A DNA stretch of 53,302 nt, taken from contig RDZG01000074.1 of NCBI GenBank assembly GCA_004293915.1, forward strand, positions 1 to 53,302, written 5' to 3'. Positions 6,990 to 15,501 of this stretch are shown one piece after another (the stretch's first letter is position 1; each line of letters starts with the position of its first letter). The notes below the pieces were generated by a model. That model was not told the origin of the DNA. It was given only the letters and a program-made list of their open reading frames with translations, and ran no database searches. This stretch comes from Bacteroidota bacterium. Its GTDB lineage: Bacteria; Bacteroidota; Bacteroidia; Cytophagales; UBA9547. The translations under genes were made by a program, and so were the position numbers.

Positions 6990-9314
6990 GTGTGGGCTAG
7001 TCTTTCTCGATTTATAATTCGTTATCGTTTGTTTTTTGTTATTGCAACCGTTGTGATTACAGCTTTTATGGGCTATATGGGTTCAAAAGTCGAAATGTCT
7101 TTTGAATATGCCACCATTGTGCCAGAAGACGATGAGGATATGATTTTTTTCCAAAAGTTTAAAAAAACCTATGGCGAAGATGGTAATATTTTAGTAGTTG
7201 GGGTGCAAGATGATAAACTTTTCAAGGTTGATAATTTTGCTCGTTTTCAAGAACTTGCAGAAAAAATTAAAAAAGTGGATGGTGTAAACGAAGTAATAAG
7301 TTTGCCAACCATGAAACGACTTTTTAAAGATACCATAGCTGATAAATTTGTTTTACAACCTGTTTTTAGCCAAAAAATACAATATCAAGCTGAGTTAGAT
7401 AGTATTTTAAATGTAGCAAATCAAGTTCGTTTTTATGATGGATTGTTGTATAACAAAGAAACCAAGTCAACACTATTGGCAATTTCACTCAGCAAAGAAT
7501 ACCTAAATTCTAAACGCAGGATTCCGTTGATAAATCAAATTATCACTTATTCCGAAGATTTTGGTTCGCAAACAGGCATCAAAACACATTTTGCTGGACT
7601 TTCTTACCTTCGTTATATTATGATGGGAGTGTTTATGAAAGATTTTAGAATGCTCATAGCCATGTCGAGTTTGGTTACTTGTATTATTCTTTTTATATTT
7701 TTTCGATCTTTCAGTTCAGTACTTTTCACTGTTTTGGTAATTATCATTACCGCAGTTTGGACAGCAGGTTTGATTACACTTTTTGGCTACAAAATGAGTA
7801 TGCTCACAGGTATGTTGCCCGCTTTGATTGTCGTAATTAGTATTCCAACGTGTATTTATATGTTCAATAAATACCATCAAGAATACCGAAAGCATGGCAA
7901 TAAAATAAAAGCAGTTGGAAGAATAATTGAGAAAATTGGGTTTGTAACTTTTATGACAAATGCCAACACCGCAGTTGGTTTTTTGGTGCTTTGTTTTACA
8001 GATATTTCGATTATAATTGAGTTTGGTTGGGTGGCAGGTATTATGAGTTTTGCCACTTTTTTGATTACCATTATTGTGATTCCAGCTTTACTTTTGTATT
8101 TACCAGAGCCAAGCGAAAAACAAGTTATGCACCTCGATACAAAACTTTTTACAAGCCTTAATAACTTTGTAGCCAATTTAGTATTGCATCGCAGATGGCT
8201 CATTTATACTATTACAATGGTGTTTGTTTTGGTTTCGATATATGGTGTAACAAAAATAAAACCGATAGGATATATTGTAGATGATATGCCAGAAGGTGGA
8301 CAAATTAAAAACGATTTAGCCTTTTTTGAGAAAAATTTTAGTGGTGTGATGCCACTCGAAATTTTGGTTGATATGGGCAAGAAAAAAGCCGCTTTCAAAA
8401 TTTCTAACCTCAAAAAATTAGATGAACTTCAAACTTTTTTAGATAATGAACCTAATCTTTCGCCTGCCATTTCTATTGTAAGTATAACCAAAAGTGCAAC
8501 CCAAGCATTTTATAATCAAGATGCTTCAAGTTATAGATTGCCAGACAATTCGGAGAAAAATTTTATATTAAAATATTTTGGAAAAGGAAATACAGACTTG
8601 TCGTTTTTGCGTTCTTTTGTCGATTCAAATGCACAAATTGTACGTTTTTCACTCAAAGTTGCCGATTTGGGAACACAAAAAATGGATTCGCTTTTTAATA
8701 TTCGTTTAAAACCCAAAATCAATGAAATCTTTAAAGATACCGATTTTAAAGTCAATGTTACGGGTACATCTTTGATGTTTTTAAAAGGCAATAAATATTT
8801 GTTAGCCGACCTCACACAAAGTATGGTTTTTGCTTTTATTTTGATTTCATTGATGATGGCTTTTTTGTTTTTTGATTTCAAAATGATTATCCTTTCTATC
8901 ATTCCAAATATTATTCCAATGCTCATCACAGCAGGCATTATGGGGCTTTTTGATATACGAATGAAAGTTAGTACAGCTATAATTTTTAGTATTTCTTTTG
9001 GAATTACCATCGATACTACCATTCATTATTTGAGTAAATTCAAACAAGAAATGATGATTCCAAACATTACTATTTTGGAAGCTGCCGTAAAAGCCATTCG
9101 AGATGCAGGAATAAGCATGGTTTATACCAGTTTGGTTTTAATGGCAGGTTTTGGAACATTTATGTTTTCGGAATTTGGAAGCACGCAAGCCTTAGGTATT
9201 TTGACTTGTTTTACTTTGTTTTCGTCTATTTTTACAAACATGGTTTTGCTCCCAGCCTTGTTGGTTACTTTCGTAAAAGACAAAAATGTGATTTTAAAAA
9301 AAGGTAAGGTTTGA
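6990..9314 (+). CDS. RND superfamily (MMPL-type) transporter
   Basis: A 774-residue proton-driven exporter with two halves. Each half has one N-terminal membrane helix, a large periplasmic loop, and a cluster of five more helices resembling a sterol-sensing domain. The first cluster spans about residues 215-385 and the second about 610-765. The early motif MSFEYATIVPEDDEDMIFFQ is typical of bacterial MMPL/hopanoid-type exporters. Such proteins without a MacA- or TolC-type partner gene nearby often move lipids or other hydrophobic compounds; the substrate is unknown. Translation is assigned to the GTG at 6990, because no ATG lies before the first helix. A TAAATTTG box at 6957-6964 may be its -7 element. 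Confidence 0.85.
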   Translation: MWASLSRFIIRYRLFFVIATVVITAFMGYMGSKVEMSFEYATIVPEDDEDMIFFQKFKKTYGEDGNILVVGVQDDKLFKVDNFARFQELAEKIKKVDGVNEVISLPTMKRLFKDTIADKFVLQPVFSQKIQYQAELDSILNVANQVRFYDGLLYNKETKSTLLAISLSKEYLNSKRRIPLINQIITYSEDFGSQTGIKTHFAGLSYLRYIMMGVFMKDFRMLIAMSSLVTCIILFIFFRSFSSVLFTVLVIIITAVWTAGLITLFGYKMSMLTGMLPALIVVISIPTCIYMFNKYHQEYRKHGNKIKAVGRIIEKIGFVTFMTNANTAVGFLVLCFTDISIIIEFGWVAGIMSFATFLITIIVIPALLLYLPEPSEKQVMHLDTKLFTSLNNFVANLVLHRRWLIYTITMVFVLVSIYGVTKIKPIGYIVDDMPEGGQIKNDLAFFEKNFSGVMPLEILVDMGKKKAAFKISNLKKLDELQTFLDNEPNLSPAISIVSITKSATQAFYNQDASSYRLPDNSEKNFILKYFGKGNTDLSFLRSFVDSNAQIVRFSLKVADLGTQKMDSLFNIRLKPKINEIFKDTDFKVNVTGTSLMFLKGNKYLLADLTQSMVFAFILISLMMAFLFFDFKMIILSIIPNIIPMLITAGIMGLFDIRMKVSTAIIFSISFGITIDTTIHYLSKFKQEMMIPNITILEAAVKAIRDAGISMVYTSLVLMAGFGTFMFSEFGSTQALGILTCFTLFSSIFTNMVLLPALLVTFVKDKNVILKKGKV

Positions 9315-9503
9315 TGTTTTATTTTGGTATTATAATAAGTTTATGATTTTGAAACCATCAAAAAGAGCATTGTTGAATATGATTACGAAAAGTGATTAAT
9401 CAAGAGGAGTTTAATTCCATATTAGTCAAAGTTATAGACTTTTCTAATAAGAACTTTTATGTACAATTATTGAAAGGTATTTCCGATTAAAAATATAAAA
9501 AAA

Positions 9504-10088
9504 CTATAAATCTTCACGAAGGTTTAGGTATTCGATTAGTTTGTTTATAGCAATCGAACGATGGCTAATTTTATTTTTTTCTACTATCGACATTTCTGCA
9601 AATGTTTTGGATTCTCCTAAAGGTATAAAAATAGGATCATATCCAAAACCTTCTTTTTCAGGTAGTTGATTTATGATTTCTCCTTTTACAATTCCAGTAA
9701 ATTGTGATTCAGAATTTAGACTTACAAATGTTATAACCGTTTTGAAAACAGCATTTCGGTTAGTTTTGTCTGCCAGTTCGGCTAAAACTTTATTGTTGTT
9801 ATCTGTTGCATTTCGTGTGCCAGCATAATGTGCGGAATCTACTCCTGGTTTGTTGTTTAAACTTTCGATTTCTAAACCTGAATCATCAGCAAAACATGCG
9901 ATATGATAATTTTTAAAAATATAATTTGCTTTTTGGGCTGAGTTTTGCTCCAAAGTGTTACCTGTTTCAGGCAAATCTTCACTACAACCAACATCTTTTA
10001 AGCTTAAAATTTGAAATGCATTGCCTATAATATTTTTTACTTCCTGTATTTTATGTTCGTTATTGGTGGCAAAACAGATTTTTTTCAT
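9504..10088 (-). CDS. rdgB: Non-canonical purine NTP pyrophosphatase (RdgB/HAM1)
   Basis: A 194-residue enzyme from the ATG at 10088, which hydrolyses ITP, dITP and XTP to the monophosphates and so keeps deaminated purines out of DNA and RNA. The N-terminal nucleotide-binding motif CFATNNEHKIQEVK, the active-site stretch DDSGLEIESLNNKPGVDSA, and GFGYDPIFIP are all present. An ATG 21 bases upstream would add MQLYFIF; I reject it because the family begins with the hydrophobic strand right before TNN. It is divergent from cinA and followed by about 190 bases without a gene. Confidence 0.93.
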   Translation of the reverse strand: MKKICFATNNEHKIQEVKNIIGNAFQILSLKDVGCSEDLPETGNTLEQNSAQKANYIFKNYHIACFADDSGLEIESLNNKPGVDSAHYAGTRNATDNNNKVLAELADKTNRNAVFKTVITFVSLNSESQFTGIVKGEIINQLPEKEGFGYDPIFIPLGESKTFAEMSIVEKNKISHRSIAINKLIEYLNLREDL

Positions 10089-10228
10089 AAATATAAAGTA
10101 TAATTGCATTTCAAAAATAGTTGTTTCTACTCAAATATTAAAATGGGAAATATCAATACTATTTGCATTTTTTTTGAAAACGTTTTAGCGTAATATTTAG
10201 TTAGATTTGCAAAACAAAATGCGTGAAT

Positions 10229-11485
10229 ATGAAACAAACTTTTGCAGAGGTAATTACAATAGGCGATGAGATACTTTTTGGTCAAATTACAGACACAAAC
10301 ACTCAATATATTAGCGAACAATTATCCTTAATTGGAATAAAAACCATTCGTAAATCTTCGGTAGGTGATAATGAAAAAGATATTTTAGGCGTATTGTCAG
10401 AAGCTATAAACAGAGCAGATGTAATTATTCTCACTGGAGGACTGGGACCCACAAAAGATGATATTACAAAATTAACATTATGCAAATTTTTAGGTACCGA
10501 TTTAATAATTCATGAACCAACTTTAGTACATGTTCGGTCTTTTTTTGAAAAACGTGGCAAACCAATGCTCGAAATTAATAACCAACAAGCTGCTGTGCCT
10601 CGTATTTGTGAAGTGCTATTTAATGATGTTGGCACAGCACCAGGAATGTGGATGATTTACAATGAAAAAATAATTATTTCGCTGCCTGGGGTGCCTTATG
10701 AAATGAAGTTTTTGATGCAAAATCGTGTTTTGTCAAAGTTAAAATCACATATCGAAACTCCATTTATTTACCACAAAATGATTCATACTGTGGCTATTGG
10801 CGAATCTTTTTTGGCGGAAACTATAAAAGATTGGGAAAATAATCTACCTAAGCATATAAAATTAGCCTATTTGCCATCACTTGGAATTGTAAAACTGAGA
10901 TTAACTGCAATAGGAGAAGATAGTAAAAAAATAATTACTGAGGTTGAACAATTGGTAGAAAAACTCGAAAAATTAATTCATCCGCACATTTTTGGATTTG
11001 ATTTAGATAATAAAATAGAAGAAGTAGTTGGTAAATTTTTAGTTTCTCAAAATAAAACTCTTGCAACTGCCGAAAGCTGTACAGGGGGCTATTTAGCTTC
11101 TTTAATCACTTCAATTTCAGGCTGTTCTGCTTATTTTAAAGGTTCTGTCTTAGCTTATTCAAACGAAGTAAAAATTAATGTTTTAGACGTAAATAAATTA
11201 GATTTAGAAACAGAAGGTGCCGTGAGCGAAAAAGTTGTGAAACAAATGGCACTTAATGTACGCCAAAAACTAAACACAAACATAGGAATTTCTATTTCAG
11301 GTATTGCAGGACCAAGTGGCGGAACAGTTGAAAAACCAGTTGGCACCGTTTGGGTTGGCTATTCTGATGAAAAAAATACCTTTGCTCAAAAATTTATTTT
11401 TGGAAATTTGAGAGAAAATAACATCAAACTCGCTTCGATTTATGCTTTAAATATGCTTTTAAAAGAATTGAAAAAAGTAAGTTGA
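10229..11485 (+). CDS. cinA: CinA-type competence/damage-inducible protein
   Basis: A 418-residue two-domain protein. The N-terminal molybdopterin-binding-fold domain (about 1-170) carries ITIGDEILFGQITDTN and LTGGLGPTKDDITK, associated with ADP-ribose pyrophosphatase activity. The C-terminal CinA_C domain (about 260-415) carries ATAESCTGGYLASLIT, SAYFKGSVLAYSNEVK and ISGIAGPSGGT, the nicotinamide mononucleotide deamidase active-site region (PncC). Full length suggests a bifunctional NAD-repair enzyme. A GTG two codons upstream is possible, but the ATG at 10229 is preferred. A TAGATTTG box lies at 10202-10209 as a possible -7 element. The gene converges with moxR, with only 29 bases between stops. 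Confidence 0.93.
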   Translation: MKQTFAEVITIGDEILFGQITDTNTQYISEQLSLIGIKTIRKSSVGDNEKDILGVLSEAINRADVIILTGGLGPTKDDITKLTLCKFLGTDLIIHEPTLVHVRSFFEKRGKPMLEINNQQAAVPRICEVLFNDVGTAPGMWMIYNEKIIISLPGVPYEMKFLMQNRVLSKLKSHIETPFIYHKMIHTVAIGESFLAETIKDWENNLPKHIKLAYLPSLGIVKLRLTAIGEDSKKIITEVEQLVEKLEKLIHPHIFGFDLDNKIEEVVGKFLVSQNKTLATAESCTGGYLASLITSISGCSAYFKGSVLAYSNEVKINVLDVNKLDLETEGAVSEKVVKQMALNVRQKLNTNIGISISGIAGPSGGTVEKPVGTVWVGYSDEKNTFAQKFIFGNLRENNIKLASIYALNMLLKELKKVS

Positions 11486-11514
11486 TTATTTTAGAAATTG
11501 ATTTTTAAATGTTA

Positions 11515-12471
11515 TTATAATAGTTTTTTTATAATATCTTCTACCGAAATCGATTCGGCTTCAGCTTTAAAATTGCGAACTATTCTATGGCGTAAAATGG
11601 GTTCTGCTACTGCCTTAACATCTTCTATGTCAGGCGAATACTTTCCAGAAAGTAAGGCATTACATTTTGCTCCTACAACCAAAAATTGTGATGCTCTTGG
11701 TCCTGCTCCCCACTCCAAAAACTCATTTGCTTCTTTCGAGCTTTGTGCTGTGTTTGGTCTGGTTTTGTGTACTAATTTTACGGCATATTCAATTACATTG
11801 TCTGCAACTGGTACTTTGCGTACAATTTCTTGGTATTCAAGTATTTGGCTTTTGCTAATTACTTTATTTGGAGTAAATTTTTTCTCCGAAGTTGTGTTTT
11901 TTACTATGTCAATTTCGGATTGAAAACTTGGATAATCTAGTTTGATATTGAACATAAAACGATCTAATTGAGCCTCAGGAAGCGGATAAGTTCCTTCTTG
12001 CTCGATTGGATTTTGGGTTGCTAATACAAAAAACGGTTTTTCGATGGTATAATGCACACCAGCAGCCGTTACAGCTTGTTCTTGCATGGCTTCGAGCAAA
12101 GCAGCTTGCGTTTTTGGTGGTGTTCTGTTTATTTCATCTGCCAAAACAATATTTGAAAAAATCGGACCTTTTATAAATTTTAAATTTCGATTCGAGTCTA
12201 ATGTTTCTGAACCTGTGATATCAGAAGGCATTAAGTCAGGGGTAAATTGTATGCGATTAAAGTCCAAATCCATTGTTTGAGCTATGGTTTGAATTAATAG
12301 TGTTTTTGCCAAACCGGGTACACCTACCAACAAACAATGTCCACGGCTAAAAATTCCTGTTAATAAAAGTTTTACTACATCGTCTTGTCCAATAATTACT
12401 TTTTGGATTTCTTTTGTGAGTTCTATATATGATTTTGCCAACGAATCGGCTAGTTCTACATCTGATTTCAT
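11515..12471 (-). CDS. MoxR family AAA+ ATPase
   Basis: A 318-residue AAA+ protein. It has Walker A GVPGLAKTLLIQ, Walker B VLADEINRTPPKTQAALLEA and the sensor 1 region FVLATQNPIEQEGTYPLPEA, followed by the C-terminal lid (about 220-318, with ending RHRIVRNFKAEAE). MoxR ATPases act as chaperone-like maturation factors and are usually encoded next to DUF58 and von Willebrand factor A proteins. None of these partners is adjacent here: cinA is on one side and an Rpn nuclease on the other, both on the opposite strand. The partner genes may be elsewhere. Confidence 0.9.
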   Translation of the reverse strand: MKSDVELADSLAKSYIELTKEIQKVIIGQDDVVKLLLTGIFSRGHCLLVGVPGLAKTLLIQTIAQTMDLDFNRIQFTPDLMPSDITGSETLDSNRNLKFIKGPIFSNIVLADEINRTPPKTQAALLEAMQEQAVTAAGVHYTIEKPFFVLATQNPIEQEGTYPLPEAQLDRFMFNIKLDYPSFQSEIDIVKNTTSEKKFTPNKVISKSQILEYQEIVRKVPVADNVIEYAVKLVHKTRPNTAQSSKEANEFLEWGAGPRASQFLVVGAKCNALLSGKYSPDIEDVKAVAEPILRHRIVRNFKAEAESISVEDIIKKLL

Positions 12472-12593
12472 TTATTACTATTCAACTTTTCGTATCTGAC
12501 AAAAATAATGCTAAAAATTAAACTACATAGAATAATAAAATTATATTTTAGTCTATAATCTTAATAAATTGTAATTTTTTGTAATTTTACTAA

Positions 12594-13517
12594 ATGAAAT
12601 TTGTAGATGTAACAAACGATATAGCTTTTAGAAAAATTTTTGGAAACGAAAACAAGAAAATAGTTTTGATTTCTTTCTTAAATGCTGTATTGGATTTTAA
12701 AGGACTGGATGCAATAAAAGATGTAGTGATTAAAAATCCTTATTTATTGCCGCAATATAGTGGTGGAAAAACCACAATTGTAGATATAAAAGCAACTGAT
12801 AATGCAGGTAATTCTTTTATAGTAGAAATGCAAGTGGCTGAAATTAAGGATTTTGACAAACGAGTTTTATATTATGCTTCTCAAAGCTATACCGACCAAA
12901 TTGACAGAGGTGATTTATATCCAGAATTAAAACCAACTTTTTTTATTGCTATTTTAAATTTTAATCAAACAAAAAATGTAAATTATATAAGCCGTCATAA
13001 AATACTTGATGTTGAAACTGGCGAAAATGTAATTAGAGATTTAGAATTTACGTTTATTGAACTAAAAAAATTCACTAAATCTGCTAATGAATTACAAACT
13101 ATAATTGAGCAATGGTTATATTTTCTTAAAAATGCCGAAAATTTAAATCTTATTCCTGATTCTATTACAGACGCAGGAATAATAAATGCGTTTGAACAGG
13201 CAGACAAACACAACTGGTCAAAAGATGAACTTTCTGATTACAATAAAGTATTTATGCGCCAACAAGATGAACGTGGTAGATATGAACTAGGAATGGAAAG
13301 GGCAGAAAAAATTGGTTTTGAAAAAGGAATAGAAAAAGGAATTGAAAAAGGAATAGAAAAAGGAATTGAAAAAGGAATAGAAAAAGGAATTGAAAAAACT
13401 AAAATAGAAATCGCAAAAAAGCTTTTTGAAAAAGGTATGGATATTGATTTTATATTGAATGCTACTGGATTTCAGAAAACAGAGTTAGAAAAGATATTTC
13501 CTGATTTTTTTTCCTAA
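12594..13517 (+). CDS. Rpn family (PD-(D/E)XK) recombination-promoting nuclease / putative transposase
   Basis: A 307-residue protein. The N-terminal third matches Rpn/PDDEXK-family proteins: VTNDIAFRKIFGNENKK, then the nuclease core IVDIKATDN with Asp64 and FIVEMQV with Glu78 and Gln80. Rpn proteins are DNA nucleases that promote RecA-independent recombination and are abundant in Bacteroidota. The C-terminal region contains six EKGI units (about residues 243-266) encoded by a 12-bp tandem repeat, a highly charged helical linker. The ending KLFEKGMDIDFILNATGF is also typical of the family. It ends four bases before the next gene, so read-through into the acyltransferase gene is likely. Confidence 0.85.
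   Translation: MKFVDVTNDIAFRKIFGNENKKIVLISFLNAVLDFKGLDAIKDVVIKNPYLLPQYSGGKTTIVDIKATDNAGNSFIVEMQVAEIKDFDKRVLYYASQSYTDQIDRGDLYPELKPTFFIAILNFNQTKNVNYISRHKILDVETGENVIRDLEFTFIELKKFTKSANELQTIIEQWLYFLKNAENLNLIPDSITDAGIINAFEQADKHNWSKDELSDYNKVFMRQQDERGRYELGMERAEKIGFEKGIEKGIEKGIEKGIEKGIEKGIEKTKIEIAKKLFEKGMDIDFILNATGFQKTELEKIFPDFFS
13320..13391 (+). repeat. 12-bp in-frame tandem repeat (six units) in the Rpn gene
   Basis: Six units of GAAAAAGGAAT(A/T) alternate A and T in the last position, so the higher-order unit is 24 bp times three. They encode (EKGI)6. The near-perfect repeat should be prone to slippage that adds or removes four residues without breaking the frame. Confidence 0.9.
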
Positions 13518-13521
13518 AACC

Positions 13522-14409
13522 TTGAAAAAATCGATTAATTTGTTTGTGTTTCTTAGTTTATACCCACTATTGCTTTTGCTTTCGCTTTTGCCAATGGCAC
13601 TTTTATATTTACTTTCTGATGGTTTGTTTACATTAATTTATAGACGAATTAAATATAGAAAAAAAGTTGTTTTTGAGAATCTCACTCATTCATTTCCTGA
13701 AAAATCAAAAAATGAAATTGAACAAATTGCAATTGACTTTTATCGCTTTTTTTGCGATTTTTTGGTTGAAAATATTAAATCAATTACTATTTCAAAATAT
13801 GAAATCAACAAACGAATTAGGTTTTTAGATAGTAAAGATTCTGATTTGTATGCTGCTAAAAATCAATCTGTTATAGGTGTTTTGGGGCATTATGGAAACT
13901 GGGAATGGGTAGCACAAGCAACCGAAATATTTAAACCATTTTTTTTAAATGTTATTTACAAAGAACTTTCAAACGCACAATTTGATTGGCTAATGAAAAG
14001 TACACGCTCAATGTTTGGTTCAAACATGATAGAATCCAAACAAGTTGCACAAATCATGTATAAACTTCGACATCGATTAAATGCTACTATTTTTGTTGCA
14101 GACCAATCGCCTCAGCCTGAAAATGCAATTTGGCTCACTTTTTTGAATCAAGAAACTGCTGTTTTTCGAGGCACTGCTATCATTGCACAAAAATTTAATT
14201 TACCCATTATTTATACTTCTATCCAACGAACTAAGCGTGGCTATTATAATGTTATTGCAAAAACCATAGTTGCAAATCCAAAAGAAAAAACAGAAAAAGA
14301 AATATTAGAAATTTTCATGCATCATTTGGAAGCAGATATAAAGAAAAATCCGCAATTTTGGCTTTGGACTCACAGAAGGTGGAAACATAAAAAACCTGCA
14401 AATGCCTGA
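13522..14409 (+). CDS. LpxL/HtrB-like lipid A acyltransferase
   Basis: A 295-residue membrane-associated acyltransferase that would add a secondary acyl chain to lipid A or a related lipid. An N-terminal hydrophobic anchor spans about residues 7-35. The catalytic HX4E motif is HYGNWE (His123, Glu128). Other family features are SFPEKSKNEIEQIA, FVADQSPQPENAIWLTFLN and NPQFWLWTHRRWKHK near the end. Translation begins at the TTG at 13522, since no ATG or GTG precedes the anchor in frame. The gene overlaps the exosortase gene by 8 bases, so envelope-lipid and sorting genes form one transcript. Confidence 0.85.
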   Translation: MKKSINLFVFLSLYPLLLLLSLLPMALLYLLSDGLFTLIYRRIKYRKKVVFENLTHSFPEKSKNEIEQIAIDFYRFFCDFLVENIKSITISKYEINKRIRFLDSKDSDLYAAKNQSVIGVLGHYGNWEWVAQATEIFKPFFLNVIYKELSNAQFDWLMKSTRSMFGSNMIESKQVAQIMYKLRHRLNATIFVADQSPQPENAIWLTFLNQETAVFRGTAIIAQKFNLPIIYTSIQRTKRGYYNVIAKTIVANPKEKTEKEILEIFMHHLEADIKKNPQFWLWTHRRWKHKKPANA

Positions 14410-14911
14410 TAAAAAATTAATTATATTAGTTGTAAAAGCTCTTTTCTTATACCTACTTTGGTATGGAGTTTATGTGTTTTGGCTTGCTCCAGATGGCAAA
14501 TTTGATGCTTGGATGAACGAATCTGTTGCCTATGGTGGCTGGCTTTTTGTTAATGCTTTGGGTTACGATGGCTGTATTGAAGGCACAAATATTTGTGTTA
14601 ATATTGTTTCTACTGTACGAATAAATAATGGCTGTAATGGATTTGAGATTTATTGCATTTTTGCAGGGTTTATTATCTTATTTGGTGGAAAATGGTGGGA
14701 AACTATTTTGTATATTATAATAGGAATTGCTATTCTTTATGTAAGTAATATCCTGAGAGTAGGCTTGTTAGCAATTGATCATTACAAAAGCTATAAAGTT
14801 TTTAGCTTTAATCATAAATTTACGTATGTGATTATGGTTTATTCAATTGTATTTGTGTTGTGGTATGTTTGGATTACAAAATTTGTAAAAATTAAACATG
14901 AAAACAGTTAG
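14402..14911 (+). CDS. Exosortase/archaeosortase family protein (XrtX-like)
   Basis: A 169-residue integral-membrane cysteine transpeptidase-like protein. The proposed catalytic triad of the family is intact: Cys78 in NNGCNGFEIYCIF, Arg119 in SNILRVGLLAI, and His138 in FNHKFTYV. Several membrane helices surround these residues. Exosortases cut a C-terminal sorting signal and transfer the protein to an envelope lipid. The gene overlaps the acyltransferase upstream and, by 14 bases, a small membrane protein downstream. That pairing resembles the XrtX system of Bacteroidota, in which the exosortase has a dedicated partner. No PEP-CTERM-like target is encoded nearby; the large secreted protein at 19.8 kb has a T9SS signal instead. 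Confidence 0.82.
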   Translation: MPDKKLIILVVKALFLYLLWYGVYVFWLAPDGKFDAWMNESVAYGGWLFVNALGYDGCIEGTNICVNIVSTVRINNGCNGFEIYCIFAGFIILFGGKWWETILYIIIGIAILYVSNILRVGLLAIDHYKSYKVFSFNHKFTYVIMVYSIVFVLWYVWITKFVKIKHENS

Positions 14912-15368
14912 GATTTTTGCTGTAATTATTTCAATTCTGGTATTTTCAATCCTTACTTTTTTGAAAAGTCAGCCGATAAAAACATTTGAAAAAAACTTTG
15001 CAAGTTTTTTTAATCAAAAACCAAATTGGGGTGCAGAAAAATATCCTACATCGTTTTCAGAATTTAATAAATTAGGAGATTATTCCTATAAATGGGGATT
15101 GACGTTTTTTTTTACATTTTTTTATATTGCTTCAACTTATTTGTTGATTTATGGATTATTTGCAAATAAAAAAGCACTTGGATACTTACACTTTATATAT
15201 CTATTGCTATTTTTTTTGATTGGAATTTTTGCCACAATTGGACTTATTTCTCACCGATTTGATATTGGTTTTGGAGTGGTTCAATACCTAAAAAGGTTAA
15301 TTCAGGGTATTTATTTAGCAATGTTTTTTGTAATTTATTTCTGGAAAATAGCACCATTAAAAAAGTAG
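14898..15368 (+). CDS. Exosortase-associated small membrane protein
   Basis: A 156-residue protein with about four membrane segments: FAVIISILVFSILTF at the start, then LTFFFTFFYIASTYLLIYGLF, YLLLFFLIGIFATIGLI, and IYLAMFFVIYFWKIA near the end. An extracytoplasmic loop (about residues 25-70) contains FNQKPNWGAEKYPTSFSEFN. Its position, overlapping the exosortase gene, and its size fit the XrtX-associated membrane protein family. The assignment depends mainly on context. The molecular role of these partners is not established. Confidence 0.6.
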   Translation: MKTVRIFAVIISILVFSILTFLKSQPIKTFEKNFASFFNQKPNWGAEKYPTSFSEFNKLGDYSYKWGLTFFFTFFYIASTYLLIYGLFANKKALGYLHFIYLLLFFLIGIFATIGLISHRFDIGFGVVQYLKRLIQGIYLAMFFVIYFWKIAPLKK

Positions 15369-15430
15369 AAAATAGACCTACCATACTTAATTCTATAATT
15401 TGCTATTTTTGTTTGTAAAAATTTAATGCT

Positions 15431-15493
15431 TGTTGGTCAGAAAATAAGACCAACATGGGCTGAAAAACTGTAAACTTTTTTTAGGACGAGACA
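15431..15493. mobile_element. Solitary IS terminus (relic)
   Basis: The bases TTTAGGACGAGACA at 15480-15493 repeat the terminus of the IS at 1-482 in the same orientation, so the missing element body would lie to the left. Just inside is a perfect 8-bp hairpin (TGTTGGTC at 15431-15438, GACCAACA at 15448-15455). No transposase gene is attached: the exosortase-partner gene ends only 125 bases before the terminus. The stop codon of the 527-codon gene lies 9 bases to the right. Confidence 0.5.
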
Positions 15494-15501
15494 CATTGCT
15501 A

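Noticed and set aside
8531-9022. 163-codon minus-strand ORF inside the RND transporter gene
   Set aside because: It is antisense to conserved membrane segments of the exporter and its lysine/isoleucine-rich product is typical of shadow frames.
11498-11923. 141-codon plus-strand ORF opposite moxR
   Set aside because: It is antisense to the well-conserved MoxR C-terminus and has no independent support.
1-15493. Composite transposon bounded by the two matching IS termini
   Set aside because: Both termini face the same way and enclose ordinary core genes such as rng, pfkB and cinA, so they are better explained as independent insertions.
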